64,000 nucleotides of DNA, taken from assembly GCF_003260195.1 (NCBI RefSeq), contig NZ_QEIH01000005.1, positions 372,001-436,000 of the forward strand. Direction: 5' to 3'. The number at the start of each line of letters is the position of its first letter. Position 1 is the stretch's first letter. The translations under genes and the position numbers were made by a program. The DNA comes from Lutibacter citreus. Lineage in GTDB: Bacteria > Bacteroidota > Bacteroidia > Flavobacteriales > Flavobacteriaceae. Below are positions 1-7,941 of the stretch, one piece after another. The notes beneath the pieces are model-generated. The model was not told the DNA's origin and ran no database searches. It saw only the letters and a program-made list of their open reading frames with translations.

Positions 1-31
1 ATAGACCAATTAGAATTTTGATAAGTTCCAT
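1..31 (-). CDS. Partial 5' end of a minus-strand gene (hypothetical)
   Basis: Read on the minus strand, an ATG at 31-29 opens a frame running off the window edge and encoding MELIKILIGL, a short charged start followed by hydrophobic residues, as in a small membrane protein or signal anchor. Only ten codons are visible, no clear TAnnTTTG promoter is found ahead of it, and the call rests on the absence of stops and on divergent arrangement with the next gene. It could be chance. Confidence 0.3.
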   Translation of the reverse strand, partial: MELIKILIGL

Positions 32-91
32 ATTAATTTTTTTACGAATTTAATAATAATTAAACATTACGCATAAAATAATTAACATTTA

Positions 92-99
92 TATATTTG
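92..99 (+). promoter_or_regulatory. Bacteroidota -7 element (TATATTTG) for the YkgJ-type gene
   Basis: TATATTTG matches the TAnnTTTG consensus exactly. Only CAT separates its last G from the ATG at 103, so transcription would begin at or next to the start codon. It also argues against the in-frame TTG at 97, which lies inside the element, being the start. Confidence 0.55.
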
Positions 100-102
100 C
101 AT

Positions 103-600
103 ATGGAAAAATTTCTAAAAGAATTACCAGAATTAGCTGAAGAAAAATTAATTGAAAATAAAAAATACTTTCAAAAATTAAAGAAAAGGACTCCAAAAAA
201 ATTGGATCTTATAATGAAAGAATTACATGATAAAGAATTTAAAAAAACAGATTGTTTAACATGTGGTAATTGTTGCAAGACAACTAGTCCAATTTTTACG
301 GATAAGGATATTGAACGAATTGCTAAACACTTAAAAATGAAGGTTGTTAAATTTATAGCTCAATTTTTAGAGCGAGATGCAGATGATTTTTACATTTTAA
401 AATCGGCACCTTGTACATTTTTTGATTCAAATGATAACACTTGTTTTATTTATGACGTGAGACCAAAAGCTTGTAAAGAATATCCTCATACAAATAGAAA
501 AAAGTTTATTCAAATTACAGATTTAACCATTACAAACGCAAGTATATGCCCTGCTACATTTAATATAATTGAGGCTTTAAAAGAAAAATTACCTTTATAA
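103..600 (+). CDS. YkgJ family cysteine cluster protein
   Basis: A 165-residue cytoplasmic protein of the YkgJ/CxxCxxCC family (predicted iron- or zinc-chelating, function not settled). The signature is visible as C51-x2-C54-x2-C57-C58 (CLTCGNCCK), followed by APCTFFD near 102, the NTCFIYDVRPKACKEYP block near 110-128 and a last cysteine in ASICPATF. The first 45 residues are lysine-rich and helical. I start at ATG 103 rather than the in-frame TTG at 97 because the TTG overlaps a promoter -7 element. The next gene follows on the same strand after an imperfect hairpin. Family membership is secure; the biochemical role is not. Confidence 0.88.
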   Translation: MEKFLKELPELAEEKLIENKKYFQKLKKRTPKKLDLIMKELHDKEFKKTDCLTCGNCCKTTSPIFTDKDIERIAKHLKMKVVKFIAQFLERDADDFYILKSAPCTFFDSNDNTCFIYDVRPKACKEYPHTNRKKFIQITDLTITNASICPATFNIIEALKEKLPL

Positions 601-620
601 TTATTTTTATAAAAGGTAAT
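588..620 (+). terminator. Imperfect hairpin over the stop of the YkgJ-type gene
   Basis: ATTACCTTTATAA (588-600) pairs with TTATAAAAGGTAAT (607-620) with one bulge. It contains the stop codon and has no clean U-run afterwards, so it may slow rather than end transcription. Confidence 0.3.
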
Positions 621-631
621 AATAATAGTTG

Positions 632-639
632 TACTTTCG
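632..639 (+). promoter_or_regulatory. -7-like element (TACTTTCG) for the SLC12-like gene
   Basis: TACTTTCG is one base off TAnnTTTG and lies 28 bases ahead of the ATG at 668. The same TTTCG variant precedes the DUF5060 gene at 62.09 kb. Confidence 0.4.
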
Positions 640-667
640 ATATAGAAAAAATATAGATAATTATACT

Positions 668-2899
668 ATGAGTAAATCATTAATTTCTACAAAGGCAAAC
701 TTTGGTACTTTGCCGGTGTTTTTAACAGCTATTTCAACTATTTTGGGGGCTGTAATGTTTTTACGGTTTGGTTTTTCTGTTGGGTCTGTTGGGTTTTTAG
801 GTACGCTAGCCATTATTTTTATAGGTCATTTAGTTACTATACCAACAGCTTTAGCATTGGCTGAAATTGCTACCAATCAGAAGGTTGAAGGAGGAGGGGA
901 ATATTTTATTATTTCTCGTTCTTTTGGTATTAATATTGGAGCAGCAATTGGTATTACATTGTATTTATCGCAAGCTATTAGTGTTGCTTTTTATGTAATT
1001 GCATTTGGAGAAGCTTTTGAAGCAATAAAACCTTGGGTAGCTGAAACTTTTGGTTACGAATTATACGATAATCGTTTATTTACAATTCCTGCATTATTAC
1101 TATTAATATGGTTAATGGTTACTAAAGGTGCTGATTTAGGTATGAAAGCCTTATATATTGTTGTTGCTATTTTAGCTATTTCATTAGTATTATTCTTTTT
1201 TGGATCAACTTCATATTCTGAAGTTTTTGACTCAAGTCTTTTATTTAAAAAGGCAGCTTCAAATAAAGATTTCTTTTATGTTTTTGCCATTATATTTCCT
1301 GCATTTACGGGAATGACAGCTGGTGTGGGATTGTCTGGGGATTTAAAAGACCCTAAAAAATCTATTCCATATGGAACATTGTCTGCTACTATTATAGGAA
1401 TGGTTATTTATGTTTTTATTGCCTTGAAATTAATTTCATCTGCAAGTCCAGAAGATCTAGTGAACGACCAATTAATTATGAGTAAAATAGCACTTTGGGG
1501 ACCAATAATTCCTATTGGGTTGGCTGCTGCAACAATATCATCAGCTTTAGGGTCTTTAATGGTTGCGCCAAGAACTTTACAAGCTATTGGTGGAGATGGT
1601 GTTTTTCCAAATAGTAAATTAAATTATTGGTTATCAAGAAGTACTTCAAAAAATAATGAACCTAGAAATGCAACTATTTTAACTAGTTTTATCGCCTTAT
1701 TTTTTGTTTTAATGGGAGATGTAAATGCGGTAGCAGAAATAATTTCAATGTTTTTTATGGTTACCTATGGTTCTTTATGTTTAATATCTTTTATGCAACA
1801 TTTTGCTGCGGATCCATCCTATAGACCTTCATTTAAATCAAAATGGTATTTTTCATTATTGGGAGCCGTTATGTGTGTGTTTTTAATGTTTAAAATTAAT
1901 ACAACGTATGCTTTTTCAGCCCTTATTTTAATGACATTAATTTACTTTTATATAACTATAAAAAGTAATACAGAAAAAGGAATGGCTACTATTTTTCAAA
2001 GTGTTATTTACCAATTTAGTAGAACTATGCAGGTGTTTCTTCAAAAAGCAGAAAAAGAAAAAGTATTAGAATCATGGCGCCCAGGTGTGCTGTGTTTATC
2101 TAAAGATAGTTTTGAAAGATATGGTGCTTTTGAAATGATGAAATGGATTTCTTATAGATATGGTTTTGGTTCATTTATTCATTTTGAAAAAGGTTATTTT
2201 TCTAAAGAATCTAAATTGATTGCAGAAAATAAATTGAATAAATTAATAAAGAAAGCCTCTGAAAGTAATTCAAATGTATTTTTACAAACAATCATTTCAC
2301 CTTCAAATACAGCCGCAATTGTTCAGGCAATTCAGCAACCAGCTATTTCTGGACAGGCAAATAATATGATGCTTTTTGAATATAAAAGAGGTGAAAATGA
2401 ATGGCTTTCTACAATTATAGATAATTATAGTTTGTTAAAAACTGCAAATTATGATTTATGTATTTTAGATAGTTCAGACAAAGGTTTTGGCTTTAAAAAA
2501 GATATACATGTTTGGATAAGAAAACAAGATTATGAAAATGCAAATTTAATGATTTTACTGTCCTATATTATTTTAGGCCATCCAGATTGGAAAAAAGGTA
2601 AAATTAAAATATTTGCTACTTTCCCTAAAGAATCTATGGCTATTGAAGAGAAAAATTTAATAGATTTAACAGCTTCAGGAAGGTTACCAATTTCGCCAAA
2701 TAATATTAGAGTATTACCATTGGATCATGATAAAAGTTCAAAAGATTTAATTAATGAATATTCAGCAGATGCAGATTTAACATTAATTGGTTTTCATGAA
2801 GCTGCTTTAAAAGCTGAAAATTCTATTGAAATATTTGGAGGATATTCTATTGGAAATATACTTTTTGTAAATACTTTAAAAAGTAAATTTATTAAATAG
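668..2899 (+). CDS. SLC12-like cation-chloride cotransporter / APC superfamily permease
   Basis: A 743-residue inner-membrane transporter. The first ~450 residues carry about twelve hydrophobic segments, beginning with a broken first helix (TAISTILGAVMFLRFG, near 20-36) as in the APC fold, and GMTAGVGLSGDLKDPKKSIP in the middle typical of the SLC12/amino-acid permease group. The last ~280 residues are soluble, matching the long cytosolic tail of SLC12-type cotransporters rather than plain amino-acid permeases. Na-K-Cl or K-Cl symport is inferred from family, not shown. I use ATG 668 because the in-frame TTG at 629 is at a promoter-like TACTTTCG. Confidence 0.8.
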   Translation: MSKSLISTKANFGTLPVFLTAISTILGAVMFLRFGFSVGSVGFLGTLAIIFIGHLVTIPTALALAEIATNQKVEGGGEYFIISRSFGINIGAAIGITLYLSQAISVAFYVIAFGEAFEAIKPWVAETFGYELYDNRLFTIPALLLLIWLMVTKGADLGMKALYIVVAILAISLVLFFFGSTSYSEVFDSSLLFKKAASNKDFFYVFAIIFPAFTGMTAGVGLSGDLKDPKKSIPYGTLSATIIGMVIYVFIALKLISSASPEDLVNDQLIMSKIALWGPIIPIGLAAATISSALGSLMVAPRTLQAIGGDGVFPNSKLNYWLSRSTSKNNEPRNATILTSFIALFFVLMGDVNAVAEIISMFFMVTYGSLCLISFMQHFAADPSYRPSFKSKWYFSLLGAVMCVFLMFKINTTYAFSALILMTLIYFYITIKSNTEKGMATIFQSVIYQFSRTMQVFLQKAEKEKVLESWRPGVLCLSKDSFERYGAFEMMKWISYRYGFGSFIHFEKGYFSKESKLIAENKLNKLIKKASESNSNVFLQTIISPSNTAAIVQAIQQPAISGQANNMMLFEYKRGENEWLSTIIDNYSLLKTANYDLCILDSSDKGFGFKKDIHVWIRKQDYENANLMILLSYIILGHPDWKKGKIKIFATFPKESMAIEEKNLIDLTASGRLPISPNNIRVLPLDHDKSSKDLINEYSADADLTLIGFHEAALKAENSIEIFGGYSIGNILFVNTLKSKFIK

Positions 2900-2961
2900 T
2901 ATCCAAATTAAAATTGAATAAAAATTAAAATTAATTTAGATAGAATAAAGAATAAAAAGAG

Positions 2962-4161
2962 ATGAAAAAAATTAATAAAAGTAACAAGGGTTTAAATTCA
3001 CAAAAAATTATTTATTTAATAATGGTACTATGTTTTCCGTTATTTATAAATGCTCAATCTGTACTTTATGTATATGGTGATGTTTCTGCAGATGGAGATA
3101 TACCTTCAGGAGATAAAGCTCCGTTTCAACAAATGCGTTTAAATGACAATGGAAATGAAGGGATGAGTCAATTTTTAGAAGCTTTGGAAGAAGTGAAATT
3201 AAAAGTTTCGGAAGTTTACGATCAAGAAATTGAATTTACTTCAAAAAGATTAAAAAATGTTGATGTGTTAATTTTAGCGTCAAATCAACGAATGTTTTCT
3301 AAAGACGAAGCCAAAGCTGTATATAATTGGGTTAAAAAAGGAGGAGGATTGGTTTGTTGGTCCGATAGTGCTTTTGGAGGGAAATATGATGTTGTTGGAG
3401 TTGATAATCCTTTAGGAAGAGATTCGGACAATATAATTATGGAACAATTTGGAATGCATTTTTTAGTAGATAATGGCGCTGGAAATTATTTAGTAAAAGA
3501 TTATACTCAAAATCACTTTTTAAATGCCAATAATAAAGATGGTGGAGTTAGGTTTAGAGGAGAAGGTGTAAGTTTTGTACGTGTTTCGCCTCCAGCTATA
3601 GTATTAGCAAAAGCCCAAGAAGGAGGGTTAGGTGGCAAATTATGGGTAAATAAGAAAGACGGTAAATTAAATATTGAAACGGACGCTGCATTGGCAATTG
3701 CAAAAAAAGGAAAAGGTAGAGTAGTGGGTTTATTTGATAGAAATTTATTTTGGAATGCAGGAGGTGGAACGCGTATAAGTCATTCAGATAATAAAGAATT
3801 TACACAACGTTTAATGTTATATGCAGCGGGAATTGAAGATGAAAATAGAATTCCTTCAAGAAAGAATAAAGAAAATACAGGAGTTAATAATCCGCCAGAA
3901 ATTTCAATTGATTATGATTTAATTGAAAATACTTTTGTAAAGGTGACAACTATTATTAAAGATAAAGATACAGATCAAATTACTCCTGAAATTAATTGGA
4001 AACAAATTGAAGGACCAGCTGATGGAATTTTTGAAAATAACAACCCAAATACATTAACACCAGTTATTGAATTACCTGAAAATGGAATGTATAAATTTCA
4101 GGCAACCATTAATGATGGTGAATTTCATTTTACAAAAAACATTAAAATAGAAAGGAATTAA
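2962..4161 (+). CDS. Exported ThuA-like (DUF4350-like) protein with C-terminal Ig/PKD-like domain
   Basis: A 399-residue secreted or periplasmic protein. Residues 1-32 form a signal peptide ending INAQS. Residues ~33-300 look like a class-I glutamine-amidotransferase-like (ThuA/DUF4350) fold: a strand SVLYVYGD, the phrase VDVLILASNQRMFS, and the elbow region KKGGGLVCWSDSAFGG; no clear catalytic Cys is present, so it is probably non-enzymatic or binding. Residues ~310-399 (PPEISIDYDLIEN to FTKNIKIERN) resemble an Ig/PKD repeat. It sits 62 bases after the transporter, with a purine-rich AAAAAGAG before the ATG, and converges on the 3-keto-disaccharide hydrolase with one base between stops. Carbohydrate-related function is only a context guess. 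Confidence 0.6.
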   Translation: MKKINKSNKGLNSQKIIYLIMVLCFPLFINAQSVLYVYGDVSADGDIPSGDKAPFQQMRLNDNGNEGMSQFLEALEEVKLKVSEVYDQEIEFTSKRLKNVDVLILASNQRMFSKDEAKAVYNWVKKGGGLVCWSDSAFGGKYDVVGVDNPLGRDSDNIIMEQFGMHFLVDNGAGNYLVKDYTQNHFLNANNKDGGVRFRGEGVSFVRVSPPAIVLAKAQEGGLGGKLWVNKKDGKLNIETDAALAIAKKGKGRVVGLFDRNLFWNAGGGTRISHSDNKEFTQRLMLYAAGIEDENRIPSRKNKENTGVNNPPEISIDYDLIENTFVKVTTIIKDKDTDQITPEINWKQIEGPADGIFENNNPNTLTPVIELPENGMYKFQATINDGEFHFTKNIKIERN

Positions 4162-4162
4162 T

Positions 4163-4954
4163 TTAGTTTAATTCCTTAATTTTTATATTTTTAAAAAGTA
4201 CTCCTTGTCCTTCAGATTGTAAACCAATATAACCTTCTGTTAATGCTTTTCCATCAATTTTTATAGCTGGATCGAAATTTTTAACCACTTTTCCACCAAT
4301 AAAAGGTTTACTGTATTCTAAAACTACTTTGTCATCTACCAAGTGTTTTATTATTGAATCTTTATAAACAATAATTTCACCTTTTACCCATTGTGTACAT
4401 GGGTATGTTTTAGAAGAAGAACTAATACAGTGTCTAGGTGAAATTTCACCTTTATAATATACTTCAGTTGCAGGAGAACACATATTTCCCGTTGGTCTAT
4501 CTCCTTCATCAGCATCAGCTAATAGTTGATATTCTATAGAAATTGGCCAGTTCTGATTTTTTAATATAGTTTTAGGATCTTGAGAATGAAACATAACACC
4601 ACTATTTCTAAAAGTATGAATTGGACCATCTTTTAACCATTCATCTGTAAATTTATATTCAAATTGTAAATGAAAAGAAGAGAAAGATTTTTTATAAAAT
4701 AAATGTCCAAATCTATCTTCTAATTTCCCATTGTAACCGTCATAATTAACTTCTATTACTCCGTTATTTACTCTAAATGTATTGGCAAAATTAACTCCTA
4801 AATCATAATTGTAGATTTTTGCAACCCAACCATCTAAATTTTTACCATTAAATAAATTTTCCCATTCAGATTTTTCTTTTTTTGTTGAAACCGATGAACA
4901 AGAATTTAGGATTAAGGCTAGGCCTATTATAAATGCAATTTTAAGATTATTCAT
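4163..4954 (-). CDS. 3-keto-disaccharide hydrolase family (DUF1080) lipoprotein
   Basis: A 263-residue lipoprotein with lipobox LILNSC in the first 20 residues, so anchored in the envelope. The mature part is a jelly-roll of the DUF1080/3-keto-disaccharide hydrolase family: it opens with WENLFNGKNLDGWVAK (family hallmark LFNGK-LDGW) and closes with GYIGLQSEGQGVLFKNIKI, matching the usual GxIxLQ...FRNIxI ending. Family members act on 3-keto glycosides or simply bind glycans. Its start overlaps the end of the upstream NamZ-like gene by 8 bases, implying one transcript and coupled translation. Substrate unknown. Confidence 0.8.
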   Translation of the reverse strand: MNNLKIAFIIGLALILNSCSSVSTKKEKSEWENLFNGKNLDGWVAKIYNYDLGVNFANTFRVNNGVIEVNYDGYNGKLEDRFGHLFYKKSFSSFHLQFEYKFTDEWLKDGPIHTFRNSGVMFHSQDPKTILKNQNWPISIEYQLLADADEGDRPTGNMCSPATEVYYKGEISPRHCISSSSKTYPCTQWVKGEIIVYKDSIIKHLVDDKVVLEYSKPFIGGKVVKNFDPAIKIDGKALTEGYIGLQSEGQGVLFKNIKIKELN

Positions 4955-6176
4955 ATAGTAAATATTTTTTTCTAATTAATTTGAAATTTTCAATTTTAGG
5001 TTGCCAAGACTTTCTAATTTCTTCAGCTGACTGTCCATTTTTTATTTGCTGTTCAAGTTTAGTGTTTCCTGCGTGAATAGTAAAAGTATTTCCAAAGAAT
5101 TTTTCGTTTTTTGGTGTTTTATTATGGGCATCAATTAAATAATCTAAATTCACAGCATTTAAATAGTTGGTGTTATTTAAATTAACACCATAACACAATT
5201 TACCATTATGCTTTGGGTATTTAGAGCCAAAATTAGGTTTTGGAGTAAATTTAAATTCACTTTTAGGAAAAAAAGGTGCACCATATTGCTGAAATTGATT
5301 TTCAGTTCCTCTTCCTGCGTTTATAGTTGTTCCTTCAAAAAAACCTAAACTGGGATATAAATTTATAGCAATCTCATTGGGAAGATTAGGTGAAGGTCTA
5401 ATAGGTAATTTGTATTTACTTTGGTGAGTGTAGTTTTTTAATGGAATAACTGTTAAATTACATTGAACGCCATTTTTCAGCCATTTTTCACCATTTATCA
5501 TTTGTGCATATTCACCTATTGTCATTCCGTAAACTAGCGGTACCGGATGCATTCCAACAAAACTTTTATGCTCTATTTCTAAAGTAGGACCATCTATATA
5601 ATGTCCGTTAGGATTTGGTCTGTCTAAAACTAAAACAGGAATATTGGCTTCTGCGCAAGCTTCCATAATATAGTGCATTGTAGAAATATAAGTGTAGAAG
5701 CGCACTCCAACATCTTGAACATCAAAAACTATCAAATCTATTCCATCCAATTGTTCTTTTGTAGGTTTTTTGCTTTTTCCATATAAAGATATTATTGGTA
5801 TACCTGTTTTTAGATCAACACCATCTGCAATTTCTTCACTGGCATCAGCTTCTCCTCTAAATCCATGTTCAGGGGAAAATACTTTTGAAATATTAGCATT
5901 TAGTTTAAATAAGCTGTCAACCAAATGTGTATATCCATTTTTGTTAAATATTACTGTTGTTTGGTTTGCTATAAGTGCAATTCTTTTATTTTTAAAAAGT
6001 TTTAAATAAAGTGATGTTTGTTGTGAACCAGTAAGAATTTCGTTTGAAATTTTTTGAGTTTTATTTGTTATAGTTTTAGTTTTATTTGTGGGTTTAGGTT
6101 GACCACAGGAAATGAAACTAAAAAACAATAAAAAAACCAATAAGAAATATGTATTTTTGAACGATATTGAAATCAT
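4947..6176 (-). CDS. namZ: DUF1343 / NamZ-type exo-beta-N-acetylmuramidase, lipoprotein
   Basis: A 409-residue lipoprotein (lipobox FSFISC within the first 25 residues) of the DUF1343 family, whose characterised member NamZ from Bacillus subtilis removes terminal MurNAc from peptidoglycan fragments. Diagnostic blocks are SPEHGFRGEADASEE, TGIPIISLYGKSKKPT, IVFDVQDVGVRFYTYISTM, VLDRPNPNG and VYGMTIGEYAQM, in the usual order. Length fits the family. It is the first gene of a two-gene minus-strand unit with the DUF1080 lipoprotein, suggesting periplasmic glycan turnover. Only 8 bases separate its start from that of the divergent permease, so each gene's promoter must lie in the other gene. Symbol assigned by family, not by orthology test. 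Confidence 0.8.
   Translation of the reverse strand: MISISFKNTYFLLVFLLFFSFISCGQPKPTNKTKTITNKTQKISNEILTGSQQTSLYLKLFKNKRIALIANQTTVIFNKNGYTHLVDSLFKLNANISKVFSPEHGFRGEADASEEIADGVDLKTGIPIISLYGKSKKPTKEQLDGIDLIVFDVQDVGVRFYTYISTMHYIMEACAEANIPVLVLDRPNPNGHYIDGPTLEIEHKSFVGMHPVPLVYGMTIGEYAQMINGEKWLKNGVQCNLTVIPLKNYTHQSKYKLPIRPSPNLPNEIAINLYPSLGFFEGTTINAGRGTENQFQQYGAPFFPKSEFKFTPKPNFGSKYPKHNGKLCYGVNLNNTNYLNAVNLDYLIDAHNKTPKNEKFFGNTFTIHAGNTKLEQQIKNGQSAEEIRKSWQPKIENFKLIRKKYLLYE
6152..6159 (+). promoter_or_regulatory. -7 element (TATTTTTG) for the permease, inside the namZ-like gene
   Basis: TATTTTTG fits TAnnTTTG and lies 25 bases before the permease start at 6185, within the signal-peptide codons of the divergent gene. 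No good -33 TTG at the expected spacing was seen. Confidence 0.4.
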
Positions 6177-6184
6177 AAATTAAA

Positions 6185-7420
6185 TTGAATTACGAATTAT
6201 TTATTGCTAAAAGGATTATTGCTGCTAAAGAATATAAAAGTAGTATATCATCACCAATAATAAAAATTGCAATTATAGCTATTTCATTAGGAATTATAGT
6301 TATGATGATTGCAATTGCTACTGGTTTTGGATTACAACAAAAGATTCGTGAGAAAATATCAGGTTTTAACGGCCATATAAAAATTACAAATTTTGATAGT
6401 AATAACTCTAAAATTACTTTAAGTCCAATATCAAAAAATCAAGACTTTTATCCAAGTTTTAAGAATATCAATAATATTAAAAATGTACAAGTATTTGCTA
6501 CAAAAGGTGGGATTATTAGAACCCCTACAGATTTTGAAGGCATTATTTTTAAGGGAGTTGGGAGTGATTATGATTGGACATTTTTTAAGGAATACCTTGT
6601 TGAAGGTGATATTCCAAATTATAAAAATGAAGTTTCTAATGAAGTTTTAATCTCAAAAGAAATTTCAAACAGATTGAATATAAATTTAGGAGATAAGTTT
6701 AATATTTTGTTTGTAAAAGACCAACCAACAAAAGCGCCTTGGTTAAGAGTAGTTACGGCTGTTGGTATTTATAATTCAGGTTTTCAGGAGTTTGACGAGA
6801 ATTTTGTAATTGCAGATATTCGTCATATTCAAAAAATGAACAGATGGGAAGAAGATGAAGTAGGAGGGTTTGAGGTGTTGTTAAATAATTTTGAAGATAT
6901 AAATACTAAAAGTAGTGAAATTTATTCTGAAACTGCATCAACCTTAAATAGCCAAAGTATTATTGAAAGTTATCCAGGAATATTTGAATGGATTAGTCTT
7001 TTTGATACCAATATTTATCTGATTATTGTAATAATGATTTTGGTTGCAGGTATAAATATGATTACGGCTTTATTGGTGTTAATTCTTGAACGGACCCAAA
7101 TGATTGGTATTCTAAAAGCTTTAGGAAGCTCCAATGTTAGTATTAGAAAAGTATTTTTGTACAATGCAGCTTATTTGGTATTGAAAGGTTTATTCTGGGG
7201 GAATTTAATAGGATTAGCCATTTTATTTATTCAAAAGTATTTTGGGGTAGTTACTTTAAATCCAGAAACTTACTATGTTAATGAAGCTCCAGTATATATT
7301 GATTTTTGGTATATTTTTATACTAAATGTAGGGACCTTATTATTATGTTTATTAATGTTAATTATTCCATCATTAATAATTTCTAAAATAAACCCTGCAA
7401 AATCTATAAAATTTGAATAA
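6185..7420 (+). CDS. ABC transporter permease, LolC/LolE (FtsX/MacB) type
   Basis: A 411-residue inner-membrane permease. One hydrophobic segment near 25-47 is followed by a ~220-residue periplasmic domain and three more segments near 275-305, 325-350 and 370-398: the FtsX/MacB-PCD topology. AAKEYKSS and GFGLQQKIREKISGFNGHI near the N-terminus match the Bacteroidota LolC/E-like family; LERTQMIGILKALGSS is the cytoplasmic coupling region. Role: lipoprotein release or related envelope transport, inferred. The ATPase partner is not adjacent. Start is TTG at 6185; no better in-frame start exists and the protein N-terminus fits the family. Confidence 0.82.
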   Translation: MNYELFIAKRIIAAKEYKSSISSPIIKIAIIAISLGIIVMMIAIATGFGLQQKIREKISGFNGHIKITNFDSNNSKITLSPISKNQDFYPSFKNINNIKNVQVFATKGGIIRTPTDFEGIIFKGVGSDYDWTFFKEYLVEGDIPNYKNEVSNEVLISKEISNRLNINLGDKFNILFVKDQPTKAPWLRVVTAVGIYNSGFQEFDENFVIADIRHIQKMNRWEEDEVGGFEVLLNNFEDINTKSSEIYSETASTLNSQSIIESYPGIFEWISLFDTNIYLIIVIMILVAGINMITALLVLILERTQMIGILKALGSSNVSIRKVFLYNAAYLVLKGLFWGNLIGLAILFIQKYFGVVTLNPETYYVNEAPVYIDFWYIFILNVGTLLLCLLMLIIPSLIISKINPAKSIKFE

Positions 7421-7438
7421 CTACTTTAACAAAAACAA

Positions 7439-7891
7439 ATGAAAATAAGAAGAGCAACAGAGAATGATCTTTTTAAAATAGTTGAAATTCTTGCTGATGA
7501 TGAACTTGGTAAAAAAAGGGAAGTATTAAAAACACCTTTGCCAACCACTTATTTTGAGGCGTTTAAAGTAATTAATTTAGATAAAAATCAGGAGTTACTT
7601 GTAGTTGAAGATGGCAACCTTGAAATTATTGGAACCTTTCAATTAACATTTATTCAATATATTAATTACAATGGAGGTTTAAGAGCACAAATAGAAGCTG
7701 TTCAAGTAAGGGAAGATAAACGAGGTTTAGGAGTTGGAAAGTTAATATTTGAATGGGCCATTAATAAATCTAAAGAGAAAAATGCTCATTTATTACAATT
7801 AACTAGTGATAAAAAAAGGCCAAAAGCTATCAAATTTTATGAGAATTTAGGATTTATAGCTTCACATGAAGGAATGAAATTACATTTATAA
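7439..7891 (+). CDS. GNAT family N-acetyltransferase
   Basis: A 150-residue cytoplasmic acetyltransferase. It shows IRRATENDLFKIVEIL at the start, the acetyl-CoA pyrophosphate-binding motif A as VREDKRGLGVGKLIFEWAI (~residues 91-109) and the motif B region KAIKFYENLGFIASHEGMKL at the C-terminus. This arrangement is typical of single-domain GNATs with a self-contained fold. Acceptor unknown. It lies 18 bases after the permease, probably co-transcribed, and ends in a bidirectional terminator shared with prfC. Confidence 0.85.
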   Translation: MKIRRATENDLFKIVEILADDELGKKREVLKTPLPTTYFEAFKVINLDKNQELLVVEDGNLEIIGTFQLTFIQYINYNGGLRAQIEAVQVREDKRGLGVGKLIFEWAINKSKEKNAHLLQLTSDKKRPKAIKFYENLGFIASHEGMKLHL

Positions 7892-7925
7892 AAAAATAGA
7901 GTAAGAATTTCTTACCCTATTTTTT
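7891..7925. terminator. Bidirectional terminator between acetyltransferase and prfC
   Basis: AAAAAATAGAGTAAGA (7891-7906) pairs with TCTTACCCTATTTTTT (7910-7925) with one mismatch and a three-base loop. A- and T-runs flank it on both sides, serving the two convergent genes. Confidence 0.75.
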
Positions 7926-7941
7926 TTATAAAATCTTACAG

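Noticed and set aside
629..667. TTG start for the SLC12-like gene
   Set aside because: It lies at a TACTTTCG promoter-like element; the protein starts better at ATG 668.
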